Positions 8,165 to 15,354 of a stretch of 36,154 bases of DNA are shown here, piece by piece. The DNA comes from Clostridiales bacterium. GTDB lineage: Bacteria > Bacillota > Clostridia > Peptostreptococcales > Acidaminobacteraceae. The position numbers and the translations under genes are program-made. The DNA lies in NCBI GenBank assembly GCA_030446305.1, contig JASUSA010000036.1, positions 1 through 36,154 of the forward strand. The letters are read 5' to 3'. The notes below the pieces were generated by a model. That model saw only the letters and a program-made list of their open reading frames with translations, did not search any database and was not told the DNA's origin. Position 1 is the stretch's first letter. The number at the start of each line of letters is the position of its first letter.

Positions 8165-8257
8165 ATCATCTTTTAAACCAATACAGACTGTTGTAAAGGC
8201 ATAACAGCATCACTTAAAATGTAATGCTGTCATTGTCTCGGTCAGATGATTTAATCA

Positions 8258-8292
8258 AAAAAATAAAAAACTTCTAGTTACGGACTAGAAGT
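8258..8292 (-). terminator. Intrinsic terminator of the cbiMQO-DUF3842 operon
   Basis: A 9-bp perfect stem ACTTCTAGT/ACTAGAAGT (8292-8284 with 8278-8270) with a 5-nt loop, followed on the minus strand by TTTTTTATTTTTTT. It lies about 215 nt past the DUF3842 stop, leaving a long structured 3' UTR. Confidence 0.85.
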
Positions 8293-8446
8293 AAAAAATA
8301 TGGTTAATATTTTTTAAGGGGGAATTGCACGAGTGGGATACTTGGGGGAACCCACTCGGAATTCATAATTTGGGGTTTTGTTTGGGGTTAATAATGTTTG
8401 GGTTTATTTGGGGTTATTTGGGGGTGTTAAGATTAATGTCTTAACA
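8293..8446 (-). ncRNA. C-rich structured 3' UTR, possible sRNA
   Basis: Read on the minus strand, this segment starts with a hairpin, arms TGTTAAG/CTTAACA (8446-8440, 8431-8425). A 60-nt linker with five C-runs of the type AACCCCAAA follows (8424-8364). Next comes a stable hairpin with arms CGAGTGGG/CCCACTCG (8358-8351, 8337-8330) and a C-run in its loop, then AATTCCCCC and the terminator at 8292. A TATACT hexamer (8459-8454) just before the first hairpin could be a -10, but the -35 is poor. It may therefore be a processed 3' UTR rather than a separate transcript. The linker shares an 11-mer with the RNA at 7621-7716. On the plus strand the same runs form a G-rich array. Confidence 0.42.
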
Positions 8447-8508
8447 TGCATTCAGTATAAAATTCAGTTGTGTATACAGTATGTACTATTTGTGAATAAA
8501 ATGTTAAG

Positions 8509-8913
8509 TTAGACAGTCGAAATAATTTTTTCCACCATCTCCTCAATTTGCGCCTGAAGCGTCCCCTTGTCTGTACCTACGACAAACACATTGCACTTTT
8601 GGTATGGAATGAGTATTTTACGGGCTTTGGCGGCACCAATCGCCGCTGCCATCGCCGGCGATAATTCACCCAGCATTGCATTTGGAACGAGGATTCCCAT
8701 GGTGCCGAGGATGAGTGAAACCTCGCCGACATTATAACAAATCGCATTTTCGCCTGTTGCACAGCTGTCTGCGCCTGCTCTCAGCATCGCCGACGACGCC
8801 AGTGCATTTGTCCCCAGCGCAATGACTTCATGCTCGGGACAGCGCTCTTTTATTTTTTCAATAATGGCTTTGCCAATGCCGCCGCCTTGGCCGTCTATCA
8901 CTGCAATTTTCAT
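8509..8913 (-). CDS. DUF3842 family protein
   Basis: 134 residues. I chose the ATG at 8913 because AGGAGGAG lies just upstream and because the family begins with MKIAVIDGQGGGIGK. An in-frame upstream extension to 9033 has no such support. The N-terminus is a nucleotide-binding-like glycine-rich loop (DGQGGGIGKAI, residues 7-17) after a beta strand, resembling a Rossmann-type fold. A central NVGEVSLILGTMGILVPNAML segment is conserved in the family. Function is unknown. It lies 134 bp after cbiO, has its own strong ribosome binding site, and shares the terminator at 8258-8292. It is probably co-transcribed with the cobalt genes, but nothing in it shows metal binding. Confidence 0.8.
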   Translation of the reverse strand: MKIAVIDGQGGGIGKAIIEKIKERCPEHEVIALGTNALASSAMLRAGADSCATGENAICYNVGEVSLILGTMGILVPNAMLGELSPAMAAAIGAAKARKILIPYQKCNVFVVGTDKGTLQAQIEEMVEKIISTV

Positions 8914-9047
8914 ATTCTCCTCCTCATCCATAACACTTTCATCCTGCATTCTATCCGATACATGACACGTCCCCTGATTTACAATCCTTCTGTCATGAAC
9001 TGCTGCTGTTTCTTGAACTGCCCTTATATGCATTCAAAGACTAATCA

Positions 9048-9746
9048 TTAAATTAATTCATTGGCTTCCAGAAAATCGAAATCGTTAAAAAGCACTTCTG
9101 GTGTGTCAATGCGAATCAAGTGTCCCGTCTTTAAGACGATGACGCGATGACAAATATCACGGATAAAAGCGCTGTCGTGTGAACTGATCACAAATGTCTC
9201 AGGCGATGCCTTGACAAATGCTGTCATTTTACGGCGCATACGGGCATCAAGTCCTTCCGTGGGTTCATCCATCAGGACAATTTCCGGTGCCATCACCATA
9301 ACGGTGGCAATGGCAACCGCCCGTTTTTCACCGCCTGAAAGTTGGAAGGGGGCTTTATCACGCAGATGCATAATATGAAAGCGCTTTAAAATTGATTCAA
9401 CACTTTCCTTTACCGTATCGGCTGATGCAGTTCCCTTTAAACCGAAAGCAATATCATCATAGACGGTTGGCATAAAGAGCTGCTCGTCCACATTCTGAAA
9501 GACATAGCCAACGCGTCTGTGCAGTGCTTTGAGATTTTCACGCTGTACAGGCATTCCCAAAACATGCATCGTACCGCTTTCTGCTTTTAATAAACCGATC
9601 ATCAACCGAAGCAGCGTCGATTTTCCAGACCCGTTAAGGCCGATAATGCCAATTTTTTCACCCTTTTCAATATGAAAGCTAACGCCTTCTAAAACCCTTT
9701 GCGTACCATAGGCAAAGGATAAATCCTCACATTTAATGACTGACAT
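9048..9746 (-). CDS. cbiO: Energy-coupling factor cobalt transporter ATPase CbiO
   Basis: A 232-residue ABC ATPase. Walker A is GLNGSGKST (residues 36-44), the Q-loop Gln is in YVFQNVDEQLF (Q84), the signature is LSGGE (136-140), and Walker B is IVLMDEPTEGLD (156-167). The switch His is in SSHD. The VFQNVDEQLFMPTVYDDIAFG stretch is typical of ECF-type ATPases such as CbiO. It would power cobalt import together with CbiQ (transmembrane coupling subunit) and CbiM (substrate capture). An AGGAG site upstream of 9746 supports the start. A 234-bp gap separates it from cbiQ, unusually long for this operon type. Confidence 0.93.
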   Translation of the reverse strand: MSVIKCEDLSFAYGTQRVLEGVSFHIEKGEKIGIIGLNGSGKSTLLRLMIGLLKAESGTMHVLGMPVQRENLKALHRRVGYVFQNVDEQLFMPTVYDDIAFGLKGTASADTVKESVESILKRFHIMHLRDKAPFQLSGGEKRAVAIATVMVMAPEIVLMDEPTEGLDARMRRKMTAFVKASPETFVISSHDSAFIRDICHRVIVLKTGHLIRIDTPEVLFNDFDFLEANELI

Positions 9747-9980
9747 TCAGTCTCCTGTCTATTCTTTATCTATTCTTTTTTTCTTTATTATTTCTTTTAT
9801 TTTTCTTCTTTCCATCTGTACTTGATCGGTTGTTTCGTTATACGCTGTTTATTCCGCTTTTGTGTTCTGACCATGCCACTTGTAGGTCTATTATGTCTGT
9901 TCTCATCTACTCTCTGATTTTCGGCAATTGTATCGTATCATATCCTTACGTTTATCCTTCGGCAGCATCAGATGGTACCA
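9747..9980. other. Spacer between cbiQ and cbiO
   Basis: This spacer contains no convincing gene. The part nearest cbiO (about 9755-9815) is a low-complexity pyrimidine tract on the plus strand, purine-rich in the cbiO message, with short repeats such as AGAATAGA on the minus strand. A 25-codon basic frame on the minus strand lacks a ribosome binding site. No terminator is seen, so read-through from cbiQ into cbiO is plausible. Confidence 0.5.
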
Positions 9981-10697
9981 TTATAGCACGAAAGGCACTG
10001 CTGCAAAAAGCAGCAGCCAGATAATTGCATCGGTTAAATCTGAAATCTGAATTTTTGAAATGCCAATATAACTTGCAGCAGGATTATAGCCCCTCAGCAT
10101 CATCGCTTCATGTGTTGCCTCAGCCTGCTTGAGAGACAACAGTAAGAGCTGCCCGGGAAATGATCCCCACGCATCCAAATGCACCCCGGTTTTGCCGCCG
10201 CTCCTCAAGCAGTATGCCGTCGTCATTTGATGCACTTTTTGAACCATTAGTCCGATGTACCGATAGGTTTGCATCATAATGAGCACAAAAGTTTCCGGCA
10301 CTTTTAACCACCGCATGCCATCGGCAAGTCCTTCCATTGAAATGGCATTCACAAAAGCTGTAATTCCCATTACAGCCAAATTTCCCCTTAGGAGCAGGGC
10401 AATAAACGCCCAAATACCTTCTGTCAGTGTCAAATGATAATACGTTGCCGGCGCACGGTAGACAAAGAGATATGATAAACCGACAAACAGGAGAAAAGGC
10501 TCTGCCATTAGCATTTGCCGTCCCCATTTCTTGGGCTCCACCGACATATGCGGCAGCTGAAGAAGCATCCAGAATATCAGATAGTGCAAATGCTCAGGCT
10601 TTGTCTGCACGACGGCAATCAACCATATCACCATTAATACCAGTCGAATGCCGGAATGTACCCGTCTAAAACGATTAAAAATACTTTTAAAGATCAT
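9981..10697 (-). CDS. cbiQ: Cobalt ECF transporter T component CbiQ
   Basis: A 238-residue multi-pass membrane protein with at least five hydrophobic segments. It contains the cytoplasmic coupling region typical of CbiQ/EcfT: MMQTYRYIGLMVQKVHQM (around 140-157) and a later LKQAEATHEAMMLRGYN helix (about 190-206), whose Arg-Gly motif contacts the ATPase. Its start overlaps the cbiM stop by 4 bp (ATGA, 10694-10697), so the two are translationally coupled. It links CbiO to CbiM in the inner membrane. The length matches the family. Alternative ECF T components would look similar, but CbiM next door settles the substrate class as cobalt (or nickel). Confidence 0.9.
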   Translation of the reverse strand: MIFKSIFNRFRRVHSGIRLVLMVIWLIAVVQTKPEHLHYLIFWMLLQLPHMSVEPKKWGRQMLMAEPFLLFVGLSYLFVYRAPATYYHLTLTEGIWAFIALLLRGNLAVMGITAFVNAISMEGLADGMRWLKVPETFVLIMMQTYRYIGLMVQKVHQMTTAYCLRSGGKTGVHLDAWGSFPGQLLLLSLKQAEATHEAMMLRGYNPAASYIGISKIQISDLTDAIIWLLLFAAVPFVL

Positions 10698-11656
10698 CGC
10701 TGCTTCAACCTCTCTGCTGATTTGACGACGAGCATAACGAGCAACAGCGTCAACACACTGCCGATAAGGCCTGCCAAACCAACACTTATACGCGCATTTT
10801 CCATGCCCGCAATTTGATAATCGCTAAAAATGCTCATCACATTTTGGATCGCCTCGCCGGCCGGATGTATCGCTTTTTCAGGTATCGTCTTGGCGACTTT
10901 CAGTACTGACCACTCTAAGCCGTCTGGGTTGGCGGAAGCATAATAAGCCAATAGCCCGGCTATTGCAGCCGCCAGTCCGCCAATGCTCACCATGGCTTTG
11001 CGCGGTGAAAATGCCGTTTCTGCGTCCGTCTCCATCTGTGCCAGTTTTTCCGGAATAAAGCGTCTGAGATAGTTAACCACTGCCAAGGTAATCCCGCCTT
11101 CAACAAGACCAATCACCAAGTGAATCGGCACCATCACACCGGCAAACAAAGTAAACGGCAAGGCAATAACACCTGAAAGCGAGGTTTCCACCGCTACGGC
11201 AAATGCACCAATGCCTAAGCCTACAACAGCGGAAAAAACAATTGCAAGTTTACCCATACGGTTTTTCAGCACTTTATAAACCAGCGGATAGATCATGTAA
11301 CAGGTTAAAATACCCATATTAAAAACATTGGCACCATAGGCAATTAAGCCGCCGTCGCCAAAAAAAAGCGCCTGGATCAGCAGCAGGCTCATCATCGTCA
11401 AGAATCCCAAATGAGGTCCAAGGAGAATTGCCAAAAGGAGACCGCCGCCCAGATGTCCGCTGGCGCCAGTTCCCGGAATGGTAAAATTAATCATTTGCGC
11501 CGCAAAGGTAAAAGCGCCCATCACACCTGCCAGCGGCAGTTTTTCACTATTTGTCTGAAGATCTACTTTTTTAACGGCATAAGCTGCCGTCGCTAGGGAA
11601 ATCCCCCAGAAAGCCGCGCCTACAGCAGGTGATATCAGTGCATCGGATATATGCAT
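10694..11656 (-). CDS. cbiM: Cobalt transporter CbiM with fused PDGLE (CbiN-like) domain
   Basis: A 320-residue membrane protein. It starts MHISDALIS; Met1 and His2 of this N-terminus are metal ligands in the CbiM/NikM family, so the start is certain. GGAG lies 7 nt upstream. A second conserved His lies in GTGASGHLGGGLL (H68). Residues 1-205 are the CbiM S component. Residues 220-320 form a separate segment with a periplasmic PDGLEW motif (244-249) between two membrane helices, which is the CbiN/PDGLE domain fused in one chain. It captures Co2+ for delivery through CbiQ and CbiO. Cobalt supply suits the neighbouring B12-dependent lysine 5,6-aminomutase. Nickel cannot be excluded from sequence alone, but context favours cobalt. 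Confidence 0.92.
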   Translation of the reverse strand: MHISDALISPAVGAAFWGISLATAAYAVKKVDLQTNSEKLPLAGVMGAFTFAAQMINFTIPGTGASGHLGGGLLLAILLGPHLGFLTMMSLLLIQALFFGDGGLIAYGANVFNMGILTCYMIYPLVYKVLKNRMGKLAIVFSAVVGLGIGAFAVAVETSLSGVIALPFTLFAGVMVPIHLVIGLVEGGITLAVVNYLRRFIPEKLAQMETDAETAFSPRKAMVSIGGLAAAIAGLLAYYASANPDGLEWSVLKVAKTIPEKAIHPAGEAIQNVMSIFSDYQIAGMENARISVGLAGLIGSVLTLLLVMLVVKSAERLKQR

Positions 11657-11683
11657 CCATATTCTCCTTTTTTCATCATTTTT

Positions 11684-11749
11684 GTTTTATCATTTTGCTT
11701 TATCGTTTTGTTTTATCATTTTGCTTTATCGTTTTTGCTTTATCGTTAT
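11684..11749. repeat. 13-bp tandem repeat in the cbiM 5' leader
   Basis: Alternating units GTTTTATCATTTT and GCTTTATCGTTTT run with a period of 13 (starts at 11684, 11697, 11710, 11723, then 11737). In the cbiM message this is an A-rich unstructured leader with several ATGATAAA copies just before the ribosome binding site. Confidence 0.7.
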
Positions 11750-11773
11750 GAATAGTATTTGCGTTACATGATT

Positions 11774-11854
11774 AAAATAAAACCCCACGAAAGTTAAACC
11801 CTTCGTGGGGTATTTTTGGCGTTAGCACTATGAAGCCTTCGTGGCTCCGATTCT
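11774..11854 (-). ncRNA. Short terminated leader or sRNA upstream of cbiM
   Basis: Between a strong promoter (11861-11889) and an intrinsic terminator (11776-11811) lies an RNA of about 80 nt. Its first half can form a small hairpin, arms GAGCC/GGCTT. The 9-mer CCACGAAGG occurs twice: once in that hairpin and once in the 5' arm of the terminator. The terminator's 3' arm (TTCGTGG) could therefore pair with either copy, as in an attenuator. It fits no cobalamin or NiCo riboswitch consensus I know. A leader that controls cbiMQO and a free sRNA are both possible. Confidence 0.45.
11776..11811 (-). terminator. Intrinsic terminator between kamE and cbiM
   Basis: A 10-bp stem ACCCCACGAA/TTCGTGGGGT (11811-11802 with 11791-11782 on the minus strand) with a 10-nt loop, followed by TTTTATTTT. 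It ends the kam operon transcript and any transcript from the promoter at 11861-11889, so cbiM needs read-through or antitermination. Confidence 0.85.
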
Positions 11855-11860
11855 TAACCT

Positions 11861-11889
11861 ACTATAGCACAGAAACGCCTTTGGTACAA
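11861..11889 (-). promoter_or_regulatory. Strong sigma-A promoter upstream of cbiM
   Basis: Minus-strand TTGTAC (11889-11884), exactly 17 bp, then TATAGT (11866-11861) with TGC immediately before it (extended -10). It lies about 20 bp past the kamE stop, with predicted start near 11854. Confidence 0.75.
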
Positions 11890-11908
11890 TGGTTTATAAG
11901 GATTACGT

Positions 11909-12679
11909 CTAACGTGCGATATTGTCGGACGCACCCTCTGCAGATGCGATTTTTTCCACAATAAAAGTCGCAACATCTTCTGCAAAAGTCCCGCTGCCAA
12001 AGCCTGCATCATAGCCGAGCTCTTTGGCAAGTTCGTTTGAAATTCTAGGCCCGCCGGCGCAGACGACGATTTTGTCTCGCAGCCCTTCCGTTTCCAGCAA
12101 CTCGATAAGCTGTGTCAAGTTTGGAATGTGCACGTCTTTCTGTGTGACAATCTGGGAAACGAGGATAGCGTCTGCATGTGATTCAACCGCTTTGGCGATC
12201 AGCACTTCATTGGGAACCTGTGCACCGAGGTTAATGGCATTGATTCCCTTATAACGCTCTAAACCGTAATGCCCGTCAAATCCCTTCATATTCATAATGG
12301 CATCAATGCCCACCGTATGGGCGTCCGTGCCCGTACAGGCGCCGACAATGGTAATGGTGCGCTTTAAATGGTCGGCAATATAGTCTTCCACTTCATCGTG
12401 CGTCATTGATTTTTCCGTTACTTTTGAAACTTTAATCGTCGATACATCCACTGTATACCGGCAGCGCCCGTAGACGACAAAAAACGTGTAGCCAACACCG
12501 AGATCACTGGCGTGAACCACTTGCGCTTCATCGAGACCCATTTGATCGGCCAGCTGCCGTGCAGCTTCCTTTGCCGTCTCTGAAATAGGGATTGGCAGTG
12601 TAAAGCTCAACTGCATCATACCGTCATTCAGCGTATCACCGTAGGGTTTGATAATGGTCGTTTCCTGAGTCGTTTTCAT
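11909..12679 (-). CDS. kamE: Lysine 5,6-aminomutase beta subunit (B12-binding)
   Basis: 256 residues. It carries the base-off cobalamin motif DAHTVG (D119-G124, His121 as lower cobalt ligand) and, 11 residues later, Lys132 in MNMKGFDGHYGLERYKG. In the Clostridium sticklandii enzyme the equivalent His133 and Lys144 bind cobalt and pyridoxal phosphate, and the spacing here is identical. The enzyme moves the terminal amino group of beta-lysine (or D-lysine) from C6 to C5, using adenosylcobalamin and PLP. The start overlaps the kamD stop by 4 bp, with GGAGG upstream. A C-terminal Rossmann-like B12 domain (about residues 105-250) includes CAGGPRIS and GFGSGT, as in methylmalonyl-CoA mutase-type folds. 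It is the last gene of the kam operon, before the terminator at 11776-11811. Confidence 0.95.
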   Translation of the reverse strand: MKTTQETTIIKPYGDTLNDGMMQLSFTLPIPISETAKEAARQLADQMGLDEAQVVHASDLGVGYTFFVVYGRCRYTVDVSTIKVSKVTEKSMTHDEVEDYIADHLKRTITIVGACTGTDAHTVGIDAIMNMKGFDGHYGLERYKGINAINLGAQVPNEVLIAKAVESHADAILVSQIVTQKDVHIPNLTQLIELLETEGLRDKIVVCAGGPRISNELAKELGYDAGFGSGTFAEDVATFIVEKIASAEGASDNIAR

Positions 12680-14241
12680 GATATCGCCTCCTTTTCGGTT
12701 TGCAGCATATGTTTGATAAAGGGGTTATCATAAGATGACGATTTTTCAAAAACGCCTTCAAGTCCCTTGCCGCCGTCGCGTTTTCGCGTGACATCGGCAA
12801 ATTTTCCCTGTTCAATGGTTTCGATAATGCCCATCCCTTCAATCTCTTTCAGCAGCTTTGTCGCTTCATCTAAGACGAGGTTGGCTCTCGACTGTACTCT
12901 GCCGCCCTGTTTAAATTCAATTTCTTCTGATATATGGCGCATGTTGTTAAAAATGTATTTTGCATTGGCGATTGAGAGTGCACGATCGTGAAGCAGTGGT
13001 GTATGAATGGCTTCCGTGAGCATTCCAAGCAGCTGTATGCCCTGTCCCGTCATAATCGAAGCCATATTAAACATCGCATCCTGAATATGGCCTTTAAAAA
13101 TATCCCCGGTCATATATTTGGTTGGCGGCATATATTTCAGCGGCGCCTCTGGGAAAATTTCACGCGCCATTTGTGCCTGCGCGAGTTCCATTAGGAAACC
13201 GTCTTCCACATCGGGATTCATTTCAAAAGCATGCCCCAGTCCCATTTGTGCCGGTGGGAGCCCTGCCAGCAGTGCAAACTGTTCATTGATAAATTGTGAT
13301 GCAAGTACCGTATGCGCTTCTTCAATGGCATCTGACGTCGTCAGATAGTTATCTTCACCCGTGTTGATAATAATGCCTGCAAAACCGTTGATCACCCTTG
13401 AGAAAAATTGATCGACTAGTGTTCGCTGCATATTGATATCGCGGAATAAAATGCCGTAGAGTGCATCGTTGAGCATGACATCCAATCGTTCTAAAGCGCC
13501 CATCGCTGCAATTTCAGGCATACAGAGACCTGAACAGTAATTGCAGAGACGGATATATCGATGCACTTCTTCGCCAACTTCATCCAGTGCCTTTCGCATC
13601 AGTTTAAAGTTTTCCTGCGTCGCATAAGTACCGCCAAATCCCTCTGTCGTTGCACCATAAGGCACGTAGTCCAAAAGACTTTGTGCCGTTGTTCGAATAA
13701 CGGCAATGATGTCAGCACCTTGTCTGGCTGCTGCCTGTGCCTGCAGCATATCTTCATAAATATTGCCCGTTGCAACGATTACATATAAATAGGGCTTTGA
13801 CCCTTCGCCCAGTGTCTCAATAAGCTTTTCGCGTTCAATGCGTCTATTGCGAATGCGTTCAACAGCTTCAAGCACATAGGGTTCCAAAAACGCATAGATT
13901 TTTTCAGGTGATGTTTTTGGAAGCGCCGTTAAATGCAGTGTACCTTCGGCAACAGCTTCTGCAATAGTCTGTGCACTTTCACCACGGGTATACATGGCAT
14001 TGCCGAGCCAATAGGCCGCGCCATCTGTCATGCCGCCGCCCTGCAAAATATCTTCCACCACGGCATTAGGCAGCGGTCTCTCATAGGCATCAATGCCGTC
14101 GACCCCCAAGAGTCTTACAATCGTACGCTCTATGGTCACAGTGGAATGCGCATCAATAAATGCCTGCGTCTGAACCGCGATATTCTTCGCGGCGCTGCGC
14201 GCTTCTGCGACTTTATTAAAATCCAAATTCAATTTATGCAT
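12676..14241 (-). CDS. kamD: Lysine 5,6-aminomutase alpha subunit
   Basis: 521 residues, matching the family's usual 510-525. The ATG at 14241 is preferred over a TTG one codon upstream because AAGGAGG (14257-14251) lies 9 nt before it. The chain is a TIM-barrel-type catalytic subunit. Recognisable stretches are DADIIAVIRTTAQSLLDYVP-like (about 180-200, with GADIIAVIRTTAQSLLDYV here), ATTEGFGGTYATQENF, and LCNYCSGLCMPEIAAMGA. With KamE it forms the alpha2beta2 enzyme that converts L-beta-lysine to 3,5-diaminohexanoate. The product is the substrate of Kdd, encoded first in this operon. Overlap with kamE (ATGA) ensures equal synthesis of the two subunits. Confidence 0.95.
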   Translation of the reverse strand: MHKLNLDFNKVAEARSAAKNIAVQTQAFIDAHSTVTIERTIVRLLGVDGIDAYERPLPNAVVEDILQGGGMTDGAAYWLGNAMYTRGESAQTIAEAVAEGTLHLTALPKTSPEKIYAFLEPYVLEAVERIRNRRIEREKLIETLGEGSKPYLYVIVATGNIYEDMLQAQAAARQGADIIAVIRTTAQSLLDYVPYGATTEGFGGTYATQENFKLMRKALDEVGEEVHRYIRLCNYCSGLCMPEIAAMGALERLDVMLNDALYGILFRDINMQRTLVDQFFSRVINGFAGIIINTGEDNYLTTSDAIEEAHTVLASQFINEQFALLAGLPPAQMGLGHAFEMNPDVEDGFLMELAQAQMAREIFPEAPLKYMPPTKYMTGDIFKGHIQDAMFNMASIMTGQGIQLLGMLTEAIHTPLLHDRALSIANAKYIFNNMRHISEEIEFKQGGRVQSRANLVLDEATKLLKEIEGMGIIETIEQGKFADVTRKRDGGKGLEGVFEKSSSYDNPFIKHMLQTEKEAIS

Positions 14242-14286
14242 CAAGACGCCCCTCCTTCTTTATTTTTATCATCTTTGATTCTCATC

Positions 14287-15354
14287 CTAATGATCATCCG
14301 TCAACAGCGCCTCCCCGCAAACGTCAATCACCGGCATTGGTGCCAGTGCATCTGCCATTGCACTGCGAAAAGCTTTCGCTTCAAATGAATACCCCTGCGG
14401 CGCGACGGGATTAACCGTAACCGCCAATAGATTAATCGGATGGATAACCTGAAAATGGACACCCATCGCTTTGTATTTCAGTCCCGCTTCATAATCTAAA
14501 AATAATTTCGTGCCGTCACTGACAATATAAGTCATCTTTCTGCCCAATGGATTGCCCTCTGTCATTTGAGCAAGCACTCTGGCAGTCAATGCGCCTTTTA
14601 GCACAACAGCTGCTGTTTCTGCTGTCAGTTCAGCTGCAATTTTATCGCCGGCTTCCAGTGCTGTCATTACGCCTGCCAGCCATTTTATGGTTTCAGAACC
14701 ACGATCGACAACGCCTACCTGCACACTTGCTGGTGCAACTGCGTAGGCACTGCAAATAGCATCTGATGCTTTCTCTGTCGTCAGCTGCATCACCCGATGT
14801 TTCGTCAGTGAGATGACACGCTTTTCTGTACGGCTGAGTACAGCACCTGTCGCCAGAATACAGCCGTCAATTAAGGGCGGTGACGCCAAACTCTGACGAT
14901 CCATTGCGCCATCGACGAGCACACGGCTTGCGCCATTTGCTTCCAGTCGCTGCATGACGCGTTCGTGTTCTGCATTGGTATTGGCGCCGCTGACTTGGAT
15001 TTCGCCCTTTTGGGTTACACGTCCAATGACAATAGTGCCAAAATAAGTTTGAATGGCTGTGTGCTCAAGCAGTTCATATGTCAGGGTTGCGTTTTTGAGC
15101 CACTGTTCACCCGTTGCAAAGAGCATGCCCGGATACAGTGTAATCGCCGGTTTTTTTGTCTTTGTCAGCACATCCTCCGGTTCGCCGTCACGTCCAATAG
15201 ATGTGATGCCGAAGATAGACGTCTGATCCGCAGCCCAAGCCAAAATACGATTCAGCGTTACCGTCTTGCCGGCGTTTTTTGCCATGCCGAGCACGGCAAG
15301 TCTGGATGGTATGGTGTCAAACAATTCCGATAATAACTGTTTATTCGTCATCAT
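14287..15354 (-). CDS. kamB: Lysine 5,6-aminomutase reactivase subunit KamB (P-loop protein)
   Basis: About 355 residues from the ATGATG at 15354/15351, inside the end of kamA (kamA stop at 15341). No ribosome binding site is visible, so translation is probably coupled to kamA. A frame extension to 15519 lies wholly within kamA and is rejected. A P-loop-like motif GMAKNAGKT (about residues 22-30) follows a beta strand, as in small nucleotide-binding proteins. The rest has no other motif I recognise. Position between kamA and kamD matches the reactivation-protein gene of other lysine fermentation clusters. There it is paired with a MutS-like ATPase (KamC), which is missing here. Its likely role is to release damaged cobalamin from KamDE using nucleotide. 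The name rests on context plus P-loop, so I am fairly but not fully sure. Confidence 0.75.
   Translation of the reverse strand: MMTNKQLLSELFDTIPSRLAVLGMAKNAGKTVTLNRILAWAADQTSIFGITSIGRDGEPEDVLTKTKKPAITLYPGMLFATGEQWLKNATLTYELLEHTAIQTYFGTIVIGRVTQKGEIQVSGANTNAEHERVMQRLEANGASRVLVDGAMDRQSLASPPLIDGCILATGAVLSRTEKRVISLTKHRVMQLTTEKASDAICSAYAVAPASVQVGVVDRGSETIKWLAGVMTALEAGDKIAAELTAETAAVVLKGALTARVLAQMTEGNPLGRKMTYIVSDGTKLFLDYEAGLKYKAMGVHFQVIHPINLLAVTVNPVAPQGYSFEAKAFRSAMADALAPMPVIDVCGEALLTDDH

Noticed and set aside
8447-8508. Clear sigma-A promoter for the C-rich 3' UTR RNA
   Set aside because: A good -10 (TATACT) is seen but the -35 at 16-18 bp does not match, so an independent promoter is not claimed.
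9800-9980. Small basic peptide of 25 codons between cbiQ and cbiO
   Set aside because: No ribosome binding site and low-complexity composition; likely chance.
11657-11908. Cobalamin riboswitch upstream of cbiM
   Set aside because: No B12-box (GCCACTG) or other conserved core is present, and the leader of about 80 nt is far too short for the known aptamer.
14242-14244. TTG start for KamD
   Set aside because: The ATG at 14241 is one codon downstream at better spacing (9 nt) from AAGGAGG.
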